This document shows positions 9,591-20,966 of a stretch of 64,000 nucleotides of DNA, piece after piece; within the stretch, counting starts at the first letter, position 1; each line of letters opens with the position of its first letter. The notes below the pieces were generated by a model. The model worked only from the letters and a program-made list of their open reading frames with translations, had not been told where the DNA came from and did not search any database. The stretch is from Spisula solida (Eukaryota; Mollusca; Bivalvia; Venerida; Mactridae), in the NCBI GenBank assembly GCA_947247005.1, contig OX365952.1:31002222-31066221 (forward strand), in the 5' to 3' direction. The position numbers were made by a program, and so were the translations under genes.

Positions 9591-11050
9591 ATAGCGGACT
9601 ATACGTTGGGCAAAGCCCAACGGATTAGATCCGGTTTATGGTAACACCTGTGCACGTGGTTTGGTCAAAGTTTGAATTCACTAATGGATCTAAAAATTTG
9701 TGTTAAAATCCCGCACTGAAGCAAAGATACTAGAAAATGGCTGCCAATAGAATAAAAAAAATTAAAATGCGATATTCGGCAGCTCATAAATTTTCTTTTA
9801 TTTTTTAATGATGTTTAAAAAAATTCCAAAAACTAGCGTAGGCCCCTGTCTAGAAAAGAAAAGATAATAATTATCAGTCTTCCATGGTTGCTGTGCAACC
9901 AATCTTTTATATGGGGAGGGCTATTTCCTAAATGTCTGGACACAAAAAAGGCAGCCATTTTTTTGCCCGCTTCGGAAGGAAATTTTAACATTTTCAGTGC
10001 ATAAACGTTGCTACAAACTGTTATGAGACACATGTTACTCTGAGATAACGAAGTAAGTCGAGCGGGAATCGCTCATATGCGCGAAATATCAACCAATCTT
10101 AAGAAAATCTAATAAAAAAGACACATGTTTCGGTTATTTCCCATTGCAAAGTTTGCAATACAATTAATTAAAGTCCGTTTCGGGTATTTACGTATCTGGA
10201 CCGGACGGTAATAATCCACATCGTAGTTGTAGGTTATTGTAAAGAAAGTAAAACAAATGCATTTTCGTAATTCCTCGCCGAGATGTAATAAAAAATCCCT
10301 CCAAAATCGTCAAAAAATATTCGCGGGATAAAGGTCGCGAAAACTAATTACATGTTAATGTTGTCGTTATTGGATACAATAAAACCCGTAATTTTCCGTC
10401 TAAAACTCTTTTATGTTGTGACGATTTGCAGGGTTTATTTAACAAAAAAGGTGATTAAGATTAAAGATGTTTGATATTTAATCGTAATATGATTAATTGA
10501 AATGAAAATAGCCTTTTCTTTTGAACAAAAGTACTATCTGGTATGCTCATGCAACCCATTAAAAAAAGGTAAAATATCAAATAAGGCCTATTTGAAATCA
10601 GTTGTTATCTGTGTTTATATCTAATTATTCATTTTTAAATTAGTTACCCCTATATTATGTAGACCTAGAATTAAACAAATTGAAAAACGTGTATTATCCA
10701 CAGTCAGATATATTTTCATTTTGATCGGGCTGACAAATGTTCATTCGGACTGACAAACGATAGCAGGTTTGTATCATCTTTCGTTACTTTGTACCCAATA
10801 TTTCGTATCAAATCGCTATCGAGCGCTTTCTTGTGCAACAAACCGCTTCGATAGGTTGCATAGACGTAGGAAAGCGCTCGGTAGCGCCTTTTGGAAACGG
10901 CTTGCTCCAGATTCGTAACTTCGTAACCAAACGATTTTTTATGAAGTTATGCATCAACAAAAATCCAGTACTAGATGAGCATGTTACAAATAATGTAGGA
11001 CAACTGACATAGTTCGCTAAAAATATGCTGTGCATTAGTTCATATTATTA
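9591..11050. mobile_element. 1.4-kb non-coding element, copy A
   Basis: Nearly the whole segment reappears inverted at 26966-28343. The left end carries a perfect hairpin (CGTTGGGC AAA GCCCAACG) just inside TAGCGGACTATA; a related TAGCGAACTATG lies inverted near the right end, 40 bp inside the limit of homology. A second imperfect hairpin at about 10810-10888 pairs CGCTATCGAGCGCTTTC with GAAAGCGCTCGGTAGCG. Small open frames are not conserved between copies. The terminal hairpin with offset inverted motifs recalls Helitron/Helentron-derived non-autonomous elements, but no CTRR end was seen. Confidence 0.75.
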
Positions 11051-11389
11051 TCATCTATGTTTTCTTTGTGCTTTTATGTTTTATTCTGTAAATAAAACAC
11101 TTTCTTAAGATAGAAATGACTTTTTGATTTAATAGAGTACTTCCATACACAGTAAAACGGTAAGGAGGCCCAGTGATTATAAAGGTATGGAAATGCTCAT
11201 CTCACTTTGAACATGGAACTTGATTAGCTCCTTTACGAGACAACAATTAGAAAACCTTCCCTTGATCAGGAAATACCAAACTACTTTCGTTAAAGCTATC
11301 CATAATGTTCAGTAAATCACGAGAAGATTGACGGTTAGTACCATTTGAAGTTTGAGCACGGAATTGAGCATGAAAAACGTTTTATAATC

Positions 11390-11648
11390 ATGGGTCCTTG
11401 CCATGATCTTCCGAAACATTTCAATTTTGTTCAATCTCAACTCAAAGTTTGCCACCTATTGTTTGAGATAGTTTCCATGCAAAATTGTTATTTAAATTGG
11501 TATAACAAAATAGAAACATTATTCTGAGTTTATTACAGTACAATTTGAGAGCTTGAGCTTCATAATTATCACTAATTCAGATCTCAATTTGAGCGAAATC
11601 TCAATTTGAGTTTAGATTTCTCCTTGAGATGCTTCGGGAGATCGGGGC
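11390..11648. mobile_element. MITE, GGCCCCGATCTCCCGAA family, copy 1
   Basis: The right end GAGATGCTTCGGGAGATCGGG is the inverse of a degraded left end (GATCTTCCGAAACATTTC). The interior (TTTGAGATAGTTTCCATG, AAATTGGTATAACAAAA) matches the well preserved copy at 21576-21828. Confidence 0.75.
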
Positions 11649-12187
11649 CAGGTGATTCTTATGTATCTGACTCATGTGCATAATTTATGAAGGTCAGCTT
11701 GAGATTTCGATGATCAATGTTATGATCATGTGACAAATCTTACAGCACATTTATCAACCAAGTCGTATTTGGCAAATACAAGGCTCGTCCAGGCATTCAA
11801 CATTATTCTAAAATTGTCTACAGAATTGGGACAAATGCACACACTTTGTGTTGTGCCATATACAGTTATGGACCTTACATGTCACATTAGGTCATGTACC
11901 CTTCCATGAGAATTAAGATCAATGCTGCCAATTGTACTCCACATGAGGAGAAGTTGGTTCCTGGTGAAAGGGTAAGTTAGCACTGGCTAGAATACAGTCC
12001 AGGAAAAATGGTTAGGTCAATCAGTCACCATATAACTGAAAGATTGCTGTGACTCAGCTTTGGATTGAAAGTAGGGTGGGTATTGCTGGGGTATTATTCA
12101 TCAAGGTGAGCTTTTGTGATGACTGGATGTTGATGTCAAAGTGGTCATATTCAAACAATTGTGTCAACCATTCTTATCACGGTGACC
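11649..12187. other. Intergenic, nothing recognised
   Basis: No gene was seen. A short stretch around 11955-12020 (GGTTCCTGGTGAAAGGGTAA, CAAGGAAAA-like) resembles 43915-43975 downstream of a pearl-like copy and is probably a repeat fragment. Confidence 0.35.
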
Positions 12188-13015
12188 TTTAAACATGAAT
12201 GAATAGACCATCACTGTGACCTTTAAACATGAATAAATAGACCATCACTGTGACCTTTAAACATGAATGAATAGACCATCACTGTGACCTTTAAACATGA
12301 ATGAATAGACCATACTGTGACCTTTAAACATGAATGAATAGACCATACTGTGACCTTTAAACATGAATGAATAGACCATTACTGTGACCTTTAAACATGA
12401 ATAAATAGACCATCACTGTGACTGTTAACATGAATGAATAGACCATCACTGTGACCTTTAAACATAAATGAATAGACCATCACTGTGACATTTAAACATG
12501 AATGAATAGACCATCACTGTGACTGTTAACATGAATGAATAGACCATCACTGTGACCTTTAAACATGAATGAATAGACCATCACTGTGACCTTTAAACAT
12601 GAATGAATAGACCATCACTGTGACCTTTAAACATGAATGAATAGACCATCACTGTAACCATTAAACATGAATAAATAGACCATACTGTGACCTTTAAACA
12701 TGAATGAATAGACCATACTGTGACCTTTAAACATGAATGAATAGACCATCACCGTGACCTTTAAACCTTGAATAAATAGACCATCACTGTGACTATTAAC
12801 ATGAATGAATAGACCATACTGTGACCTTTAAACATGAATGAATAGACCATACTGTGACCTTTAAACATGAATGAATAGACCATACTGTGACCTTTAAACA
12901 TGAATGAATAGACCATCACTGTGACCTTTAAACATAAATGAATAGACCACTACTGTGACCTTTAAACATGAATGAATAGACCATCACTGTGACCTTTAAC
13001 ATGAATGAATAGACC
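12188..13015. repeat. 34-bp minisatellite, about 25 copies
   Basis: Units read GACCATCACTGTGACCTTTA then AACATGAATGAATA, with one-base-shorter variants (GACCATACTG) arranged in blocks. The unit resembles the GTGACCTTTACCAT motif of pearl-like cores, and the array ends against such a fragment. Confidence 0.95.
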
Positions 13016-13305
13016 AAATGTTTCCTGATCAATAATGGTTGGGCCAAGGATATATACACTTCACATAGAGGTTGGTCATCAACTGTAGATGACCCTTGAT
13101 TTTGGGATTAGTAGGTCAAAGGTCAAGGTTGTGGTGACCTATATTGTTAGACCAGGATCTTCAAACTTTATATGGATGTTTGGCACCATTTGTAGTTGAC
13201 CCATATTGTTTTCAAGGTCAGTAGGTCAAGGTGGCAAATACCTTTAACATTTATGAGTACCAGCATGCCTTAGGTGCATATATGATTTACAAACATCTCT
13301 TTTTG
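13016..13305 (-). mobile_element. Pearl-like repeat fragment, AACAAGAGATG family
   Basis: Contains GAGGTTGGTCATCAACTGTAG, AGTAGGTCAAAGGTCAAGG and ATTTACAAACATCTCTT in the order seen at 705-1125. The hairpin end appears to be replaced by the 34-bp array. Confidence 0.6.
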
Positions 13306-13370
13306 ACTTAGAAATTTTGGTTTTTAATTAAGTCCAATATTTTGTTTACTTTAATGCTATTGCTATGAAC

Positions 13371-13581
13371 AGGGGTGTCAATATTTCTGATTAATCCGGA
13401 ATTCCGGATTTATCTTTCCTGAAAGAGCTTTGATTTCTGACCAAAATAAAATTTATTTGATGAAAATATCTCAAGAAATGGCAAAGTTGAATGATTTTAT
13501 TCAATGCAAACTGAGTCAAATATGGAAACAATGTGGTTGAAGTGACATGAAGACCTCTTGCTTGGCTATGTTGACACCCCT
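13371..13581. mobile_element. Small TIR element with CAGGGGTGTCAA ends
   Basis: CAGGGGTGTCAA at 13371 is inverted as TTGACACCCCTG at about 13570. Ends of CAGGGGTG type are typical of hAT MITEs, but no clean 8-bp duplication was found here. Confidence 0.55.
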
Positions 13582-13672
13582 GTATGAAACTTGGCACACT
13601 GATTTTTACGTTCATAGGAAAGTAGTTCTAGACAAGTGGCATAACTCTGGGAATGGTTATGATGGCCTTTTT

Positions 13673-13920
13673 TAGTCCCCTACCGGATTTTGACCGGATG
13701 GATAGGTTTGCTGTCCGTCTGTCAAAAAATCTAGATCCTGACATAACTCACACAGTTTCCAAGCTAGGTTTATGAAACTTCGTATGTGGATAGGGGGCAA
13801 TAAGGGGAATGAATATGCAATTCAAAACATTGTGGTTGCTATGGCAAAAGAAACATAGAAAATGGCTTAAAACTGGTTGGGAACTTCTGTATTGCTTGCA
13901 ATTCTTAATGACTTGTTTAT
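13673..13920. mobile_element. Inverted-repeat element, AGTCCCCTACCGG family, copy 2
   Basis: Shares ends and core with 7374-7817 but lacks the nested 134-bp insert and part of the interior. The right arm is degraded (AAAACTGGTTGGGAAC). Confidence 0.7.
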
Positions 13921-14288
13921 TTAACTTAGTAATTTAAACTCATTTTGGTTGCAGTTTTTCATAAAGACTAGTCTGATATTTTGTTTACTTTCAATGCTAT
14001 TGCAATAAAAAATAATTGGCACACTCACCATCATATGTAAACAGTACAAGACCAGTGATATAACTCTAGGATGATTTTGTAAGGAGTTATGGCCCCTGGA
14101 AACTTCTGCTAAAGTTTTTAAAGAAATGTTCTTAATAAACTTTTAATGCTATTTCAAGATGTAGCATATCTCTACAGTAGTAAATTTGTAAGGAGTTATA
14201 GCCCTTTTAAACTCAGATTCTTAATAATTTCGTTTTTTATACTAGTTCAAAAATATTTACATTTAACACAAACTTTAAAGTACTTGTG
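13921..14288. other. Intergenic, repeat remnants
   Basis: Diverged sentences such as AAGGAGTTATGGCCC and AAGGAGTTATAGCCC suggest an old pearl-like core. No gene was seen. Confidence 0.35.
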
Positions 14289-14505
14289 TATAGTTCGCCG
14301 GGGATAACTCTAACCTTATCAATAAACAAACAAAGCAAACTATAAACACTGCACGGTCGAATGGCCGCCAGTTATCAGTGTAAATTTAAAGAGTATATCA
14401 TTAAAAGTGTATATGCACAAGATTGAACCACAATGAATATCGAAATGTATTTAATTTTCATTTTTATTTGTATACAAAGGCTAATGTTATCTCCGGCGAA
14501 CTATA
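14289..14505. mobile_element. TA-flanked MITE, TAGTTCGCCGG ends
   Basis: TATAGTTCGCCGGGGATAAC at 14289 is inverted at 14486-14505 with one mismatch. The arms begin and end with TA. It abuts the larger inverted-repeat element starting at 14507. Confidence 0.75.
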
Positions 14506-14890
14506 CTATAGTCCCACAATGATAATGTGATTCCCGCGCAAAGGTTTGGGCGTATCCATGTTTTGATAACGGGTTACATGTTATATTTAATTGACTTCTT
14601 GTTTGAGGACCCATTCGGGTAACCCCGTTTATTTCTATATTTGTATACGTAAATGACATTGTACAAATGTAATACATACAATCATAATGTGACAAAAATA
14701 TAAGTTGTACTAAAATATCGTTAGGTGTTGTTTTCTATTAGTTTTATTTTATGTATTATGAATAGGGTTGCCCAAAATGTGACACTTTTTGGTTGAAACT
14801 TTTTAAATTAGATGCTACAAAGTAAAAGTATATTAAACTGAGATAACCAAATTGTTATTTAAAAAGTTTCTTTTATTATGTTCTGTCTAC

Positions 14891-15002
14891 ACGTGTGTGT
14901 ATGTGTGTGTAGGTGCATAAGCGTATTTTAGTAGAGCAAGAATGAGAAACAAGTAGGTGGGACAAGAGAAAGAGAGAGGGAGAGAGAGAGAGACAGAGAA
15001 AA
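14891..15002. repeat. GT and GA microsatellites at LINE 3' end
   Basis: A short GTGTGTATGTGTGTG tract is followed by GAGA-rich sequence at about 14962-15000. On the minus strand the CT-rich tract starts about 20 bases after the LINE stop codon and may be the microsatellite tail of the retrotransposon. Confidence 0.6.
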
Positions 15003-18000
15003 CATTTCCTGATCATGTTACTTTGTTGTATATGCTTATCAAATTCCATTTCTTATAGTGTGATGGTAGTTTTCCTTTCATCAAAGCTATATGTTTTTCA
15101 GTATTTTTCCGACCTTGTAGAAACTGAATGAATTTAGGAAACAATGGAAGTGAATTTTCCAGTTTGCATTTGAATAAAAAGTATTTTCCAAGAATAATTA
15201 CATAGTTAAGAATACTATTAATATTTGATGGTTCATTATATCCTAATGATACTATTTGGTAATTTAGACGTACATTTATATTATTTTGCTGTAGAAATAA
15301 AGCGCATCTATTCCAAAATACTTGGACTTCGTGGCACTCCCAGAACAAATGTTTAACTGTTTCAACAAACATGTTACAAAATGAACATGTACTTGATTCC
15401 ACATAACCACATTTAAGAAGGAATTGATTTGTTGGTACAATATTTTTTAGATATTTATACTGAAATTCACGTAGTTTTGATTCGATTGTTGATCGGATTG
15501 GTAGTAAATATGTGTATTTCCAGTCAATATTTTCAAAGTTATTGTTCCATTTAAGTTCAGCTTTGTCTATCTTATTTTGTTGAGCGTACTTCAGACAGGT
15601 GTTATATATTAAACGAGTGGGCTTTTTGCAAAATTTAAGTCTGTTTACTAGTGCTTCTGGTTCGTTTTCTTCGTTTTCGGAACTATTTATGTTGAAATTT
15701 TCTTTCCAGTGTGTTGGTATACTCCTTACCAGTGTTACATATTTAAGAAGATCATAATTCGGTATATCATATTTATCTTGTATTTCTTCAAAAGTATAAA
15801 ATCTATTTTCCTCTGTTTTGTACACATGTTTTAAATATTTAATTCCATTTCTGTACCAATTTTTGTAAAATAGTGTGTTATTGTTTGTGGTAATCAGTTG
15901 GTTATTCCAGAGGATTTCATTTAGCTTACTGGTTTGGTCAGTGTTTTGTTTTACTTTAGTCCAGCATAAGATCACATCTTTGAGAAAAGTATTTCTAAAA
16001 CTGCGTTTAATTTCTTTTTCCGACATGTTACTCTTGAACAATAATTCGCCTCCAAATTTGTTTAATTCTTTTGTATAAATATGTTTCCAATTTCCTTTAT
16101 TTTGATCATCAATAAGTCTTTTTACCCACCCAGACTTTAAGCTATTGATAAAATAATTTATGTCCACCATTTTAAGACCACCAGCTTCGTAGTTTTGAAT
16201 GATTATATTTCTGCTTATTTTGTCTGGTTCATTGTTCCAAAGAAAGGTGTAAAGTGATTTACTTATATCATTTATTGTAGCTTGTGGTGGATTTTCTAAA
16301 ACGGTTAAAGGGTATATTAATTTTGGTAGTGCATATGTTTTTATGACTGTAATCTTTCCTAGTAGAGTAAGATTATGTTTTGACCATTGCCTTAAAGTAG
16401 ATTTCATTTTTTCTATTTGCTTTGTTAAGTTGAGATGAATTCGTTTGTCATCATTTGTAAATATTATACCGAGTGTTGTTGCTTGTGTGGAAGTCCAATT
16501 AAATTGTTTCATTTTGCAAAATATTCGATTTGTGTGTTTTAATGGTCCAACTCTTAATACTGTGGATTTCTTTGTGTTGAGTTTAAGACCTGAAATATTA
16601 CTGAATTTGTCTATGTTGTCAATGAGTTCAACGAAAGACTTTTCATTGTCACCCTTTAGTGCAAATGTGGCATCGTCTGCAAACATTGTATTTTTTATTT
16701 CTTCACCAGCGTTTGTGATTCCTATTATGTTATTGTTATTTCTTACAGATATTGATAGTAGTTCGATTGACATAATAAATAAATAAGGAGATAATGGACA
16801 ACCTTGTCTTACTCCTCTCTCGATTTTGAAGAAGTCTGACATAAATCCATTATTCGTGATGCATGCTTGCATATCATTATAAAAGGTATTTATCCATTGT
16901 TTAAAAGATTCTCCAAAATTGAAATAGTCAAGAGTTTTGTAGATAAAATGATGATCTATACTGTCGAAAGCTTTTTCGAAGTCTGCAAAGAATAGTATGC
17001 CTGATTTTTTGGCGTTATTTGAGAAGTCTAATAAATCATAAATCGTTCTTATATTTTCACCGATATACCTATTTTGTACAAAACCCGTTTGTGAATTATG
17101 TATTATGGATTCTAATACTGATTTAGTGCGGTTGGCAATGGCTTTTGAGGCTATTTTGTAGTCAATATTTAGTAATGAAATAGGTCTCCAATTATTTAAG
17201 TTCATAAGATCTTTGTCTTGCTTTGGTAGCAGTGTTATAATACTTTGTTTTTGTAATTGGGTTAATTGCTTGGTTTGATATGAGTAGTTTAATGAATTCA
17301 CCAAGAAATGTTTAATATCGTTCCAAAATATTTTATAAAATTCAGTTGTCAGTCCATCTGATCCAGGGCTTTTATTGTTTTGCATTTTGTACAAGGCGGT
17401 TGCACATTCCTTTTCTGTTAGTTTGCCTTCACAAGAGCGTTTTTGAACTTCATTAAGTTTGTTTGCAGGGTTGAGAAAAAAGGAGTCATCTTGATTTAAA
17501 TTTTCCTTTCGATATAATGTTTGAAAGAACGATTTACATTCTTGTAATATAGTTTGTTGATTTTCTATGTTTTTATTATCGATTATTAGACGTGAAATTA
17601 TTTTTCTTTCATTTCGTTTCTTTTCAAGATTAGAGAAATATTTGGTATTTTTGTCCATTCCATCAATGTATTCCGCTTTTGATCTAATCAGGTAACCTTC
17701 TGTTTGTTGCTTTATATGTTTTTCTAGTTCGCTTGTTTTACTTTTAAGTTCTTCCTTTAAGGCCACTATATTTGGTTGTTGTGTGATTAACGTCCTTAAA
17801 TCTTCTATTCGTTTTGTTAAATCTTTTTCAATTTTGTTTTGGGTTTTCTTCTTATGTTTGCAGTATTGTATGGTTGTATTTCGTATTGAACCCTTAATTA
17901 TTTCCCAAAGAGTATTTGGATTTGCATTTATGTTCAGTTCTGATGTTTCTTGTATTGTTTGTCTAATTTGAGTTTGATAGGGTTCTTCTAAGATTACTGA

Positions 18001-18555
18001 GTTATTCAATTTATATATACCTGGTCCCTTTTTTATTTCGCTTAAGTCAATATTTAATTGAACTAGTGAGTGATCAGATCTTAGCCCAGCTGATATTTTA
18101 CAACTTGTTACTTTATTTGCCAGGTTTGTGGATATTAAAAAATAATCCAGTCTACAAGAAATTGGCGGTCTGTGGTTTGAGTGCCAAGTATATTGCCATG
18201 TATCGGGATGTTTTGAGCGCCATATATCTGTTAGATCGTTTTCTTCTATAAGCGTAATTATTTCTTGGCGTGAGTTTTTGTGTGATGTGAGATTGCCATT
18301 TTTCTTGTCAATATTCGGGTGAACGACAGTGTTAAAATCGCCACCTATGATGAAGGTTTCGTCGTTATTTGTTGATACGTAATTTCTAAGTGTTTGAAAT
18401 AGTGTTTGATCATCCTTATTTGGCCCATATATATTTATTATATTTAGATTAATTTTTTCGATAGTTATTGACAAGCTTTGAAGACGGCCCTCGATTAGTT
18501 CAGTATGTTTTTCAACTCTTAAAGTATCTACATTTATATTTAATTGACTTGACAG
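14955..18555 (-). mobile_element. 5'-truncated non-LTR retrotransposon, L1/Tx1-type
   Basis: The element runs from an abrupt 5' end near 18555, inside the endonuclease domain, to a CT-rich tail near 14955. The upstream sequence is multiply stopped in the same frame. It sits inside an inverted-repeat element. 5' truncation is the usual outcome of target-primed reverse transcription. No clear target-site duplication was found. Confidence 0.8.
15013..18555 (-). CDS. LINE ORF2: endonuclease (partial) and reverse transcriptase
   Basis: One uninterrupted frame of about 1180 codons ends in TGA at 15013. From a non-ATG point at 18474: apurinic-type endonuclease residues IIGGDFN (about 42-48) and GLRSDHSLV, then reverse transcriptase with NNKSPGSDGLTTEFYK, NNWRPISLLN, RGVRQGCPLSPYLF and MFADDATFAL (about residue 596), then a C-terminal Cys/His segment CGYVESSTCSFC (about 1025) followed by HLFWECHEV. 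In-frame sequence continues upstream as TELIEGRLQSLS to a stop near 18556, so the N-terminal part of the endonuclease is missing. The motifs fit the L1/Tx1 group. The intact frame suggests a recent insertion. Reverse-strand frames over this region are shadows. Confidence 0.9.
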   Translation of the reverse strand: MSSQLNINVDTLRVEKHTELIEGRLQSLSITIEKINLNIINIYGPNKDDQTLFQTLRNYVSTNNDETFIIGGDFNTVVHPNIDKKNGNLTSHKNSRQEIITLIEENDLTDIWRSKHPDTWQYTWHSNHRPPISCRLDYFLISTNLANKVTSCKISAGLRSDHSLVQLNIDLSEIKKGPGIYKLNNSVILEEPYQTQIRQTIQETSELNINANPNTLWEIIKGSIRNTTIQYCKHKKKTQNKIEKDLTKRIEDLRTLITQQPNIVALKEELKSKTSELEKHIKQQTEGYLIRSKAEYIDGMDKNTKYFSNLEKKRNERKIISRLIIDNKNIENQQTILQECKSFFQTLYRKENLNQDDSFFLNPANKLNEVQKRSCEGKLTEKECATALYKMQNNKSPGSDGLTTEFYKIFWNDIKHFLVNSLNYSYQTKQLTQLQKQSIITLLPKQDKDLMNLNNWRPISLLNIDYKIASKAIANRTKSVLESIIHNSQTGFVQNRYIGENIRTIYDLLDFSNNAKKSGILFFADFEKAFDSIDHHFIYKTLDYFNFGESFKQWINTFYNDMQACITNNGFMSDFFKIERGVRQGCPLSPYLFIMSIELLSISVRNNNNIIGITNAGEEIKNTMFADDATFALKGDNEKSFVELIDNIDKFSNISGLKLNTKKSTVLRVGPLKHTNRIFCKMKQFNWTSTQATTLGIIFTNDDKRIHLNLTKQIEKMKSTLRQWSKHNLTLLGKITVIKTYALPKLIYPLTVLENPPQATINDISKSLYTFLWNNEPDKISRNIIIQNYEAGGLKMVDINYFINSLKSGWVKRLIDDQNKGNWKHIYTKELNKFGGELLFKSNMSEKEIKRSFRNTFLKDVILCWTKVKQNTDQTSKLNEILWNNQLITTNNNTLFYKNWYRNGIKYLKHVYKTEENRFYTFEEIQDKYDIPNYDLLKYVTLVRSIPTHWKENFNINSSENEENEPEALVNRLKFCKKPTRLIYNTCLKYAQQNKIDKAELKWNNNFENIDWKYTYLLPIRSTIESKLREFQYKYLKNIVPTNQFLLKCGYVESSTCSFCNMFVETVKHLFWECHEVQVFWNRCALFLQQNNINVRLNYQIVSLGYNEPSNINSILNYVIILGKYFLFKCKLENSLPLFPKFIQFLQGRKNTEKHIALMKGKLPSHYKKWNLISIYNKVT

Positions 18556-18589
18556 TTATAAAACGTTTTATTTTTCTCCAACCTATCAG

Positions 18590-18678
18590 ATGTCCCGATA
18601 GCTCACTGCGCTAAGCAGAATGTACCTGACATTCAACTTTAGTCCACTTCGTAGGTTCTGAGTTCGAATACCATTAGC
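18590..18678 (+). repeat. tRNA-like sequence T1, plus strand
   Basis: TAGCTCACTGCGCTAAGCA fits an A box and GAGTTCGAATACC a B box. GAATG TACCTGA CATTC forms a 5-bp stem with a 7-base loop at the anticodon-arm position. T-arm pairing is weak and the variable region long, so it is a tRNA-like relic. Confidence 0.55.
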
Positions 18679-18994
18679 AATAAAAGTTTTTAAAATAAAA
18701 TTTTGTTTTTATAGAAATATATTTATGAAAATATACCTTTTATTTTGGTAATGCTTTTTATCTTTTAAATTAAGTGATTTTTTAATGAATGGTTTTATTT
18801 TATTGTCCATCTCAATACTTTCTATTCCACATGTAATATTACATTTTTATACTCAGTTTAGTGCCCATACAATCATATAATGCACATATTTAATAATATA
18901 TTCAATTGAACAATAAAATGCCATCGGCTTTATCATGTTTAATAATTAGTATACTTATAATTTATAAATAATTTATCATAAAATAGACAAAAAA

Positions 18995-19085
18995 GATGCC
19001 GCGATTGGGGGTCGAACGCACCAAGGACAAAAATTCAAATATGAGTAATTAAATGCCGTGTGTCTTACCACTGAGCCACCACAGT
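18995..19085 (-). repeat. tRNA-like sequence T2, minus strand
   Basis: Minus strand: TGGCTCAGTGGTAAGACA (A box) and GGTGCGTTCGACCCCCAA (B box, partly paired T stem). It faces T1 across about 320 bp inside the same inverted-repeat element. Confidence 0.55.
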
Positions 19086-19385
19086 AGCATACATTGTTGA
19101 TGTAGATATAATGTCTTATTCATTTATTGGTCCCTATGTTTTGATTTGGAATAATCTTTTGCTATAAATAGACATGTTTGTAAATAACACATTATCGTTG
19201 TGGGACTATACATTGTATCAACATGACACGGTGACAGCTTTTGTTTGATATGGGGTGCTACAGTCGGTTCAATAAGTAATACTAATGAGGGAACTGTCCA
19301 ATTCAAAAGAATAGGGGAGGCTTATGTTTTATATAATAGATACCTTCAATCAACAGTATAATATTTAAAAACCAATTTTCACATC

Positions 19386-19458
19386 GCCTCGTTAGTCGAA
19401 TGGGTAAGCATGCCGCTATTATACAATTAATTTTGTTCAATCTCGCCACTGGTTCGAC
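19386..19458 (+). repeat. tRNA-like sequence T3, plus strand
   Basis: TTAGTCGAATGGGTAAGCA resembles an A box and ACTGGTTCGACACCC a B box. The anticodon arm does not fold well. Confidence 0.5.
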
Positions 19459-19738
19459 ACCCATCCAAGTAACTTATATTTTAATTTTTTTTTGTTTCTT
19501 ATATTATAGTTGTAACTAATATAATAACATCACGAAGTAAGGTATGCAGTACGTAGATTAATGTTTGTGTTATATTTTCATTCTTTATCAAGTCGTAATT
19601 CAATTATTTTATTGTTATATACAGTACAACGCTCATATAATCGTTTTTAATATTTTCACTACAACATGAAACTTTGATCACTTTTAAGTAACAGCAGTAT
19701 AATAATTATAAGACTTTATAACATGCAACAAAAAAGTT

Positions 19739-19822
19739 GACCAAAGTGAGGATCGAACCTACAACTCAGAATAAAATAGAAACTTGTAGGAAGTGAGGGT
19801 TTATCCACTACACTACGGCGCC
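19739..19822 (-). repeat. tRNA-like sequence T4, minus strand
   Basis: Minus strand: GGCGCCGTAGTGTAGTGGAT gives an acceptor-like start and A box, and GTAGGTTCGATCCTC is a consensus B box. It faces T3 at a spacing similar to T1/T2. No inverted repeat was found around this pair. Confidence 0.55.
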
Positions 19823-20731
19823 TTTGGTATATGGAATGAGATTTGCACACTATTTGATATCGAACCCATATAAAGTTTACCTGTCGGGCGAGTTTATGTT
19901 ATTAACTGTTCTCATTTGACTTTGAACGCACTATACTATTGTTGTACTTGACATTCAAGAAACTGTCTTATTTATATAGATAAACAAACTTCGTTGAATG
20001 ATAAATGGACTGATAATATTCAAACTAACCGCTACACAATTTTAAGCTTTAACATTCAACTTTATGTTAAATTTCATGTAACTGTAAAATTTCATATAGC
20101 TTATAACCCTCGTATATATATATATACCTATCGTAGAGATGGATTTTTCTGCTTGAAAGGACAGATATTTTGCTTATATAAATACTGACTGACCTAACAG
20201 TGCTTAACGAAAAAAATAATAGCGAGGTGTAACATCTGTGAGGTCAATGAGCTGGAGTGTAGAGGTGATGTGTATAATGCCCGATAGGGTTTACTGTCCT
20301 TATTACACGCTAACTGGCTGATTTAAAATTACACACTGGGAAAAAGGTAGTTTTTTTGGTTTATATTTGACATTATTTAATAATATAAACATTTTGTATT
20401 TAGTATTTCAACAATTTATACATTATATATGAATGCTGGTAAACTAATAACTTGTTCTGCTTGTATATTTAGCCGTTTAAGCCATACTTGTTAAGTATAT
20501 GATTGATTCAGTTTGTTATTAACAGTATAAAATTGAAGTAGAACTTAATTATGACAATTTCAAATTACTGTTCAATACTTTGGTGTTACATTCATACACG
20601 TATGCTAGTTACTTTAAAAGAGTGCTTCATTTATACAGAGTAATATTTTGTTTGTCAACCCTAAAAATGAAATATAGCCTTTTGGTCAATATATTAAGTG
20701 TATAACCACTAAGTCTGTGTATTGATGATAA
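19823..20731. other. Intergenic, nothing recognised
   Basis: AT-rich sequence with a short TA run near 20118. No gene, array or inverted repeat was seen. Confidence 0.35.
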
Positions 20732-20966
20732 CGTGCAAACTAGTTAACTTGGTCCTGGAACCTTTTATTAGCACAATTTAACGGTGGATATATCTTGTCC
20801 AAACTTTAATCATTGTGTTTACATAAGTGGAGAGTACCTGTCGAATTAAGAATACGTGCGAGATGTTAAACACTATTATCTACATGAAATTGATATAATT
20901 GCCATACCAGAAAGTTGTACTTTATTCATGCATAAAGGTAGAGGACCAAGTTAATTTGTTTGCACT
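20732..20966. mobile_element. Short inverted-repeat element
   Basis: GTGCAAACTAGTTAACTTGG at 20732 is mirrored by CCAAGTTAATTTGTTTGCAC ending at 20966, with a few mismatches. No flanking duplication was seen. Confidence 0.5.

Larger units (their letters stand above)
14507..19210. mobile_element. TIR element split by a LINE insertion
   Basis: TATAGTCCCACAATGATAAT at 14507 is inverted at 19189-19210 with one mismatch over 22 bp. Without the retrotransposon (about 14955-18555) the element would be about 1.1 kb. Its right part contains two tRNA-like sequences facing each other (18590-18678 and 18995-19085). No transposase frame is visible, so it is non-autonomous. Confidence 0.65.

Noticed and set aside
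10808..11035. 75-codon minus frame, and counterparts in copy B (27054-27275, 27877-28080)
   Set aside because: The two copies of the element do not conserve the same frames, so coding is unlikely.
12188..13015. CRISPR-like regular repeats
   Set aside because: The units are directly contiguous with no unique spacers, in an animal-type genome; this is a minisatellite.
15875..18251. Several plus-strand frames
   Set aside because: They are shadows of the retrotransposon reverse transcriptase frame on the minus strand.
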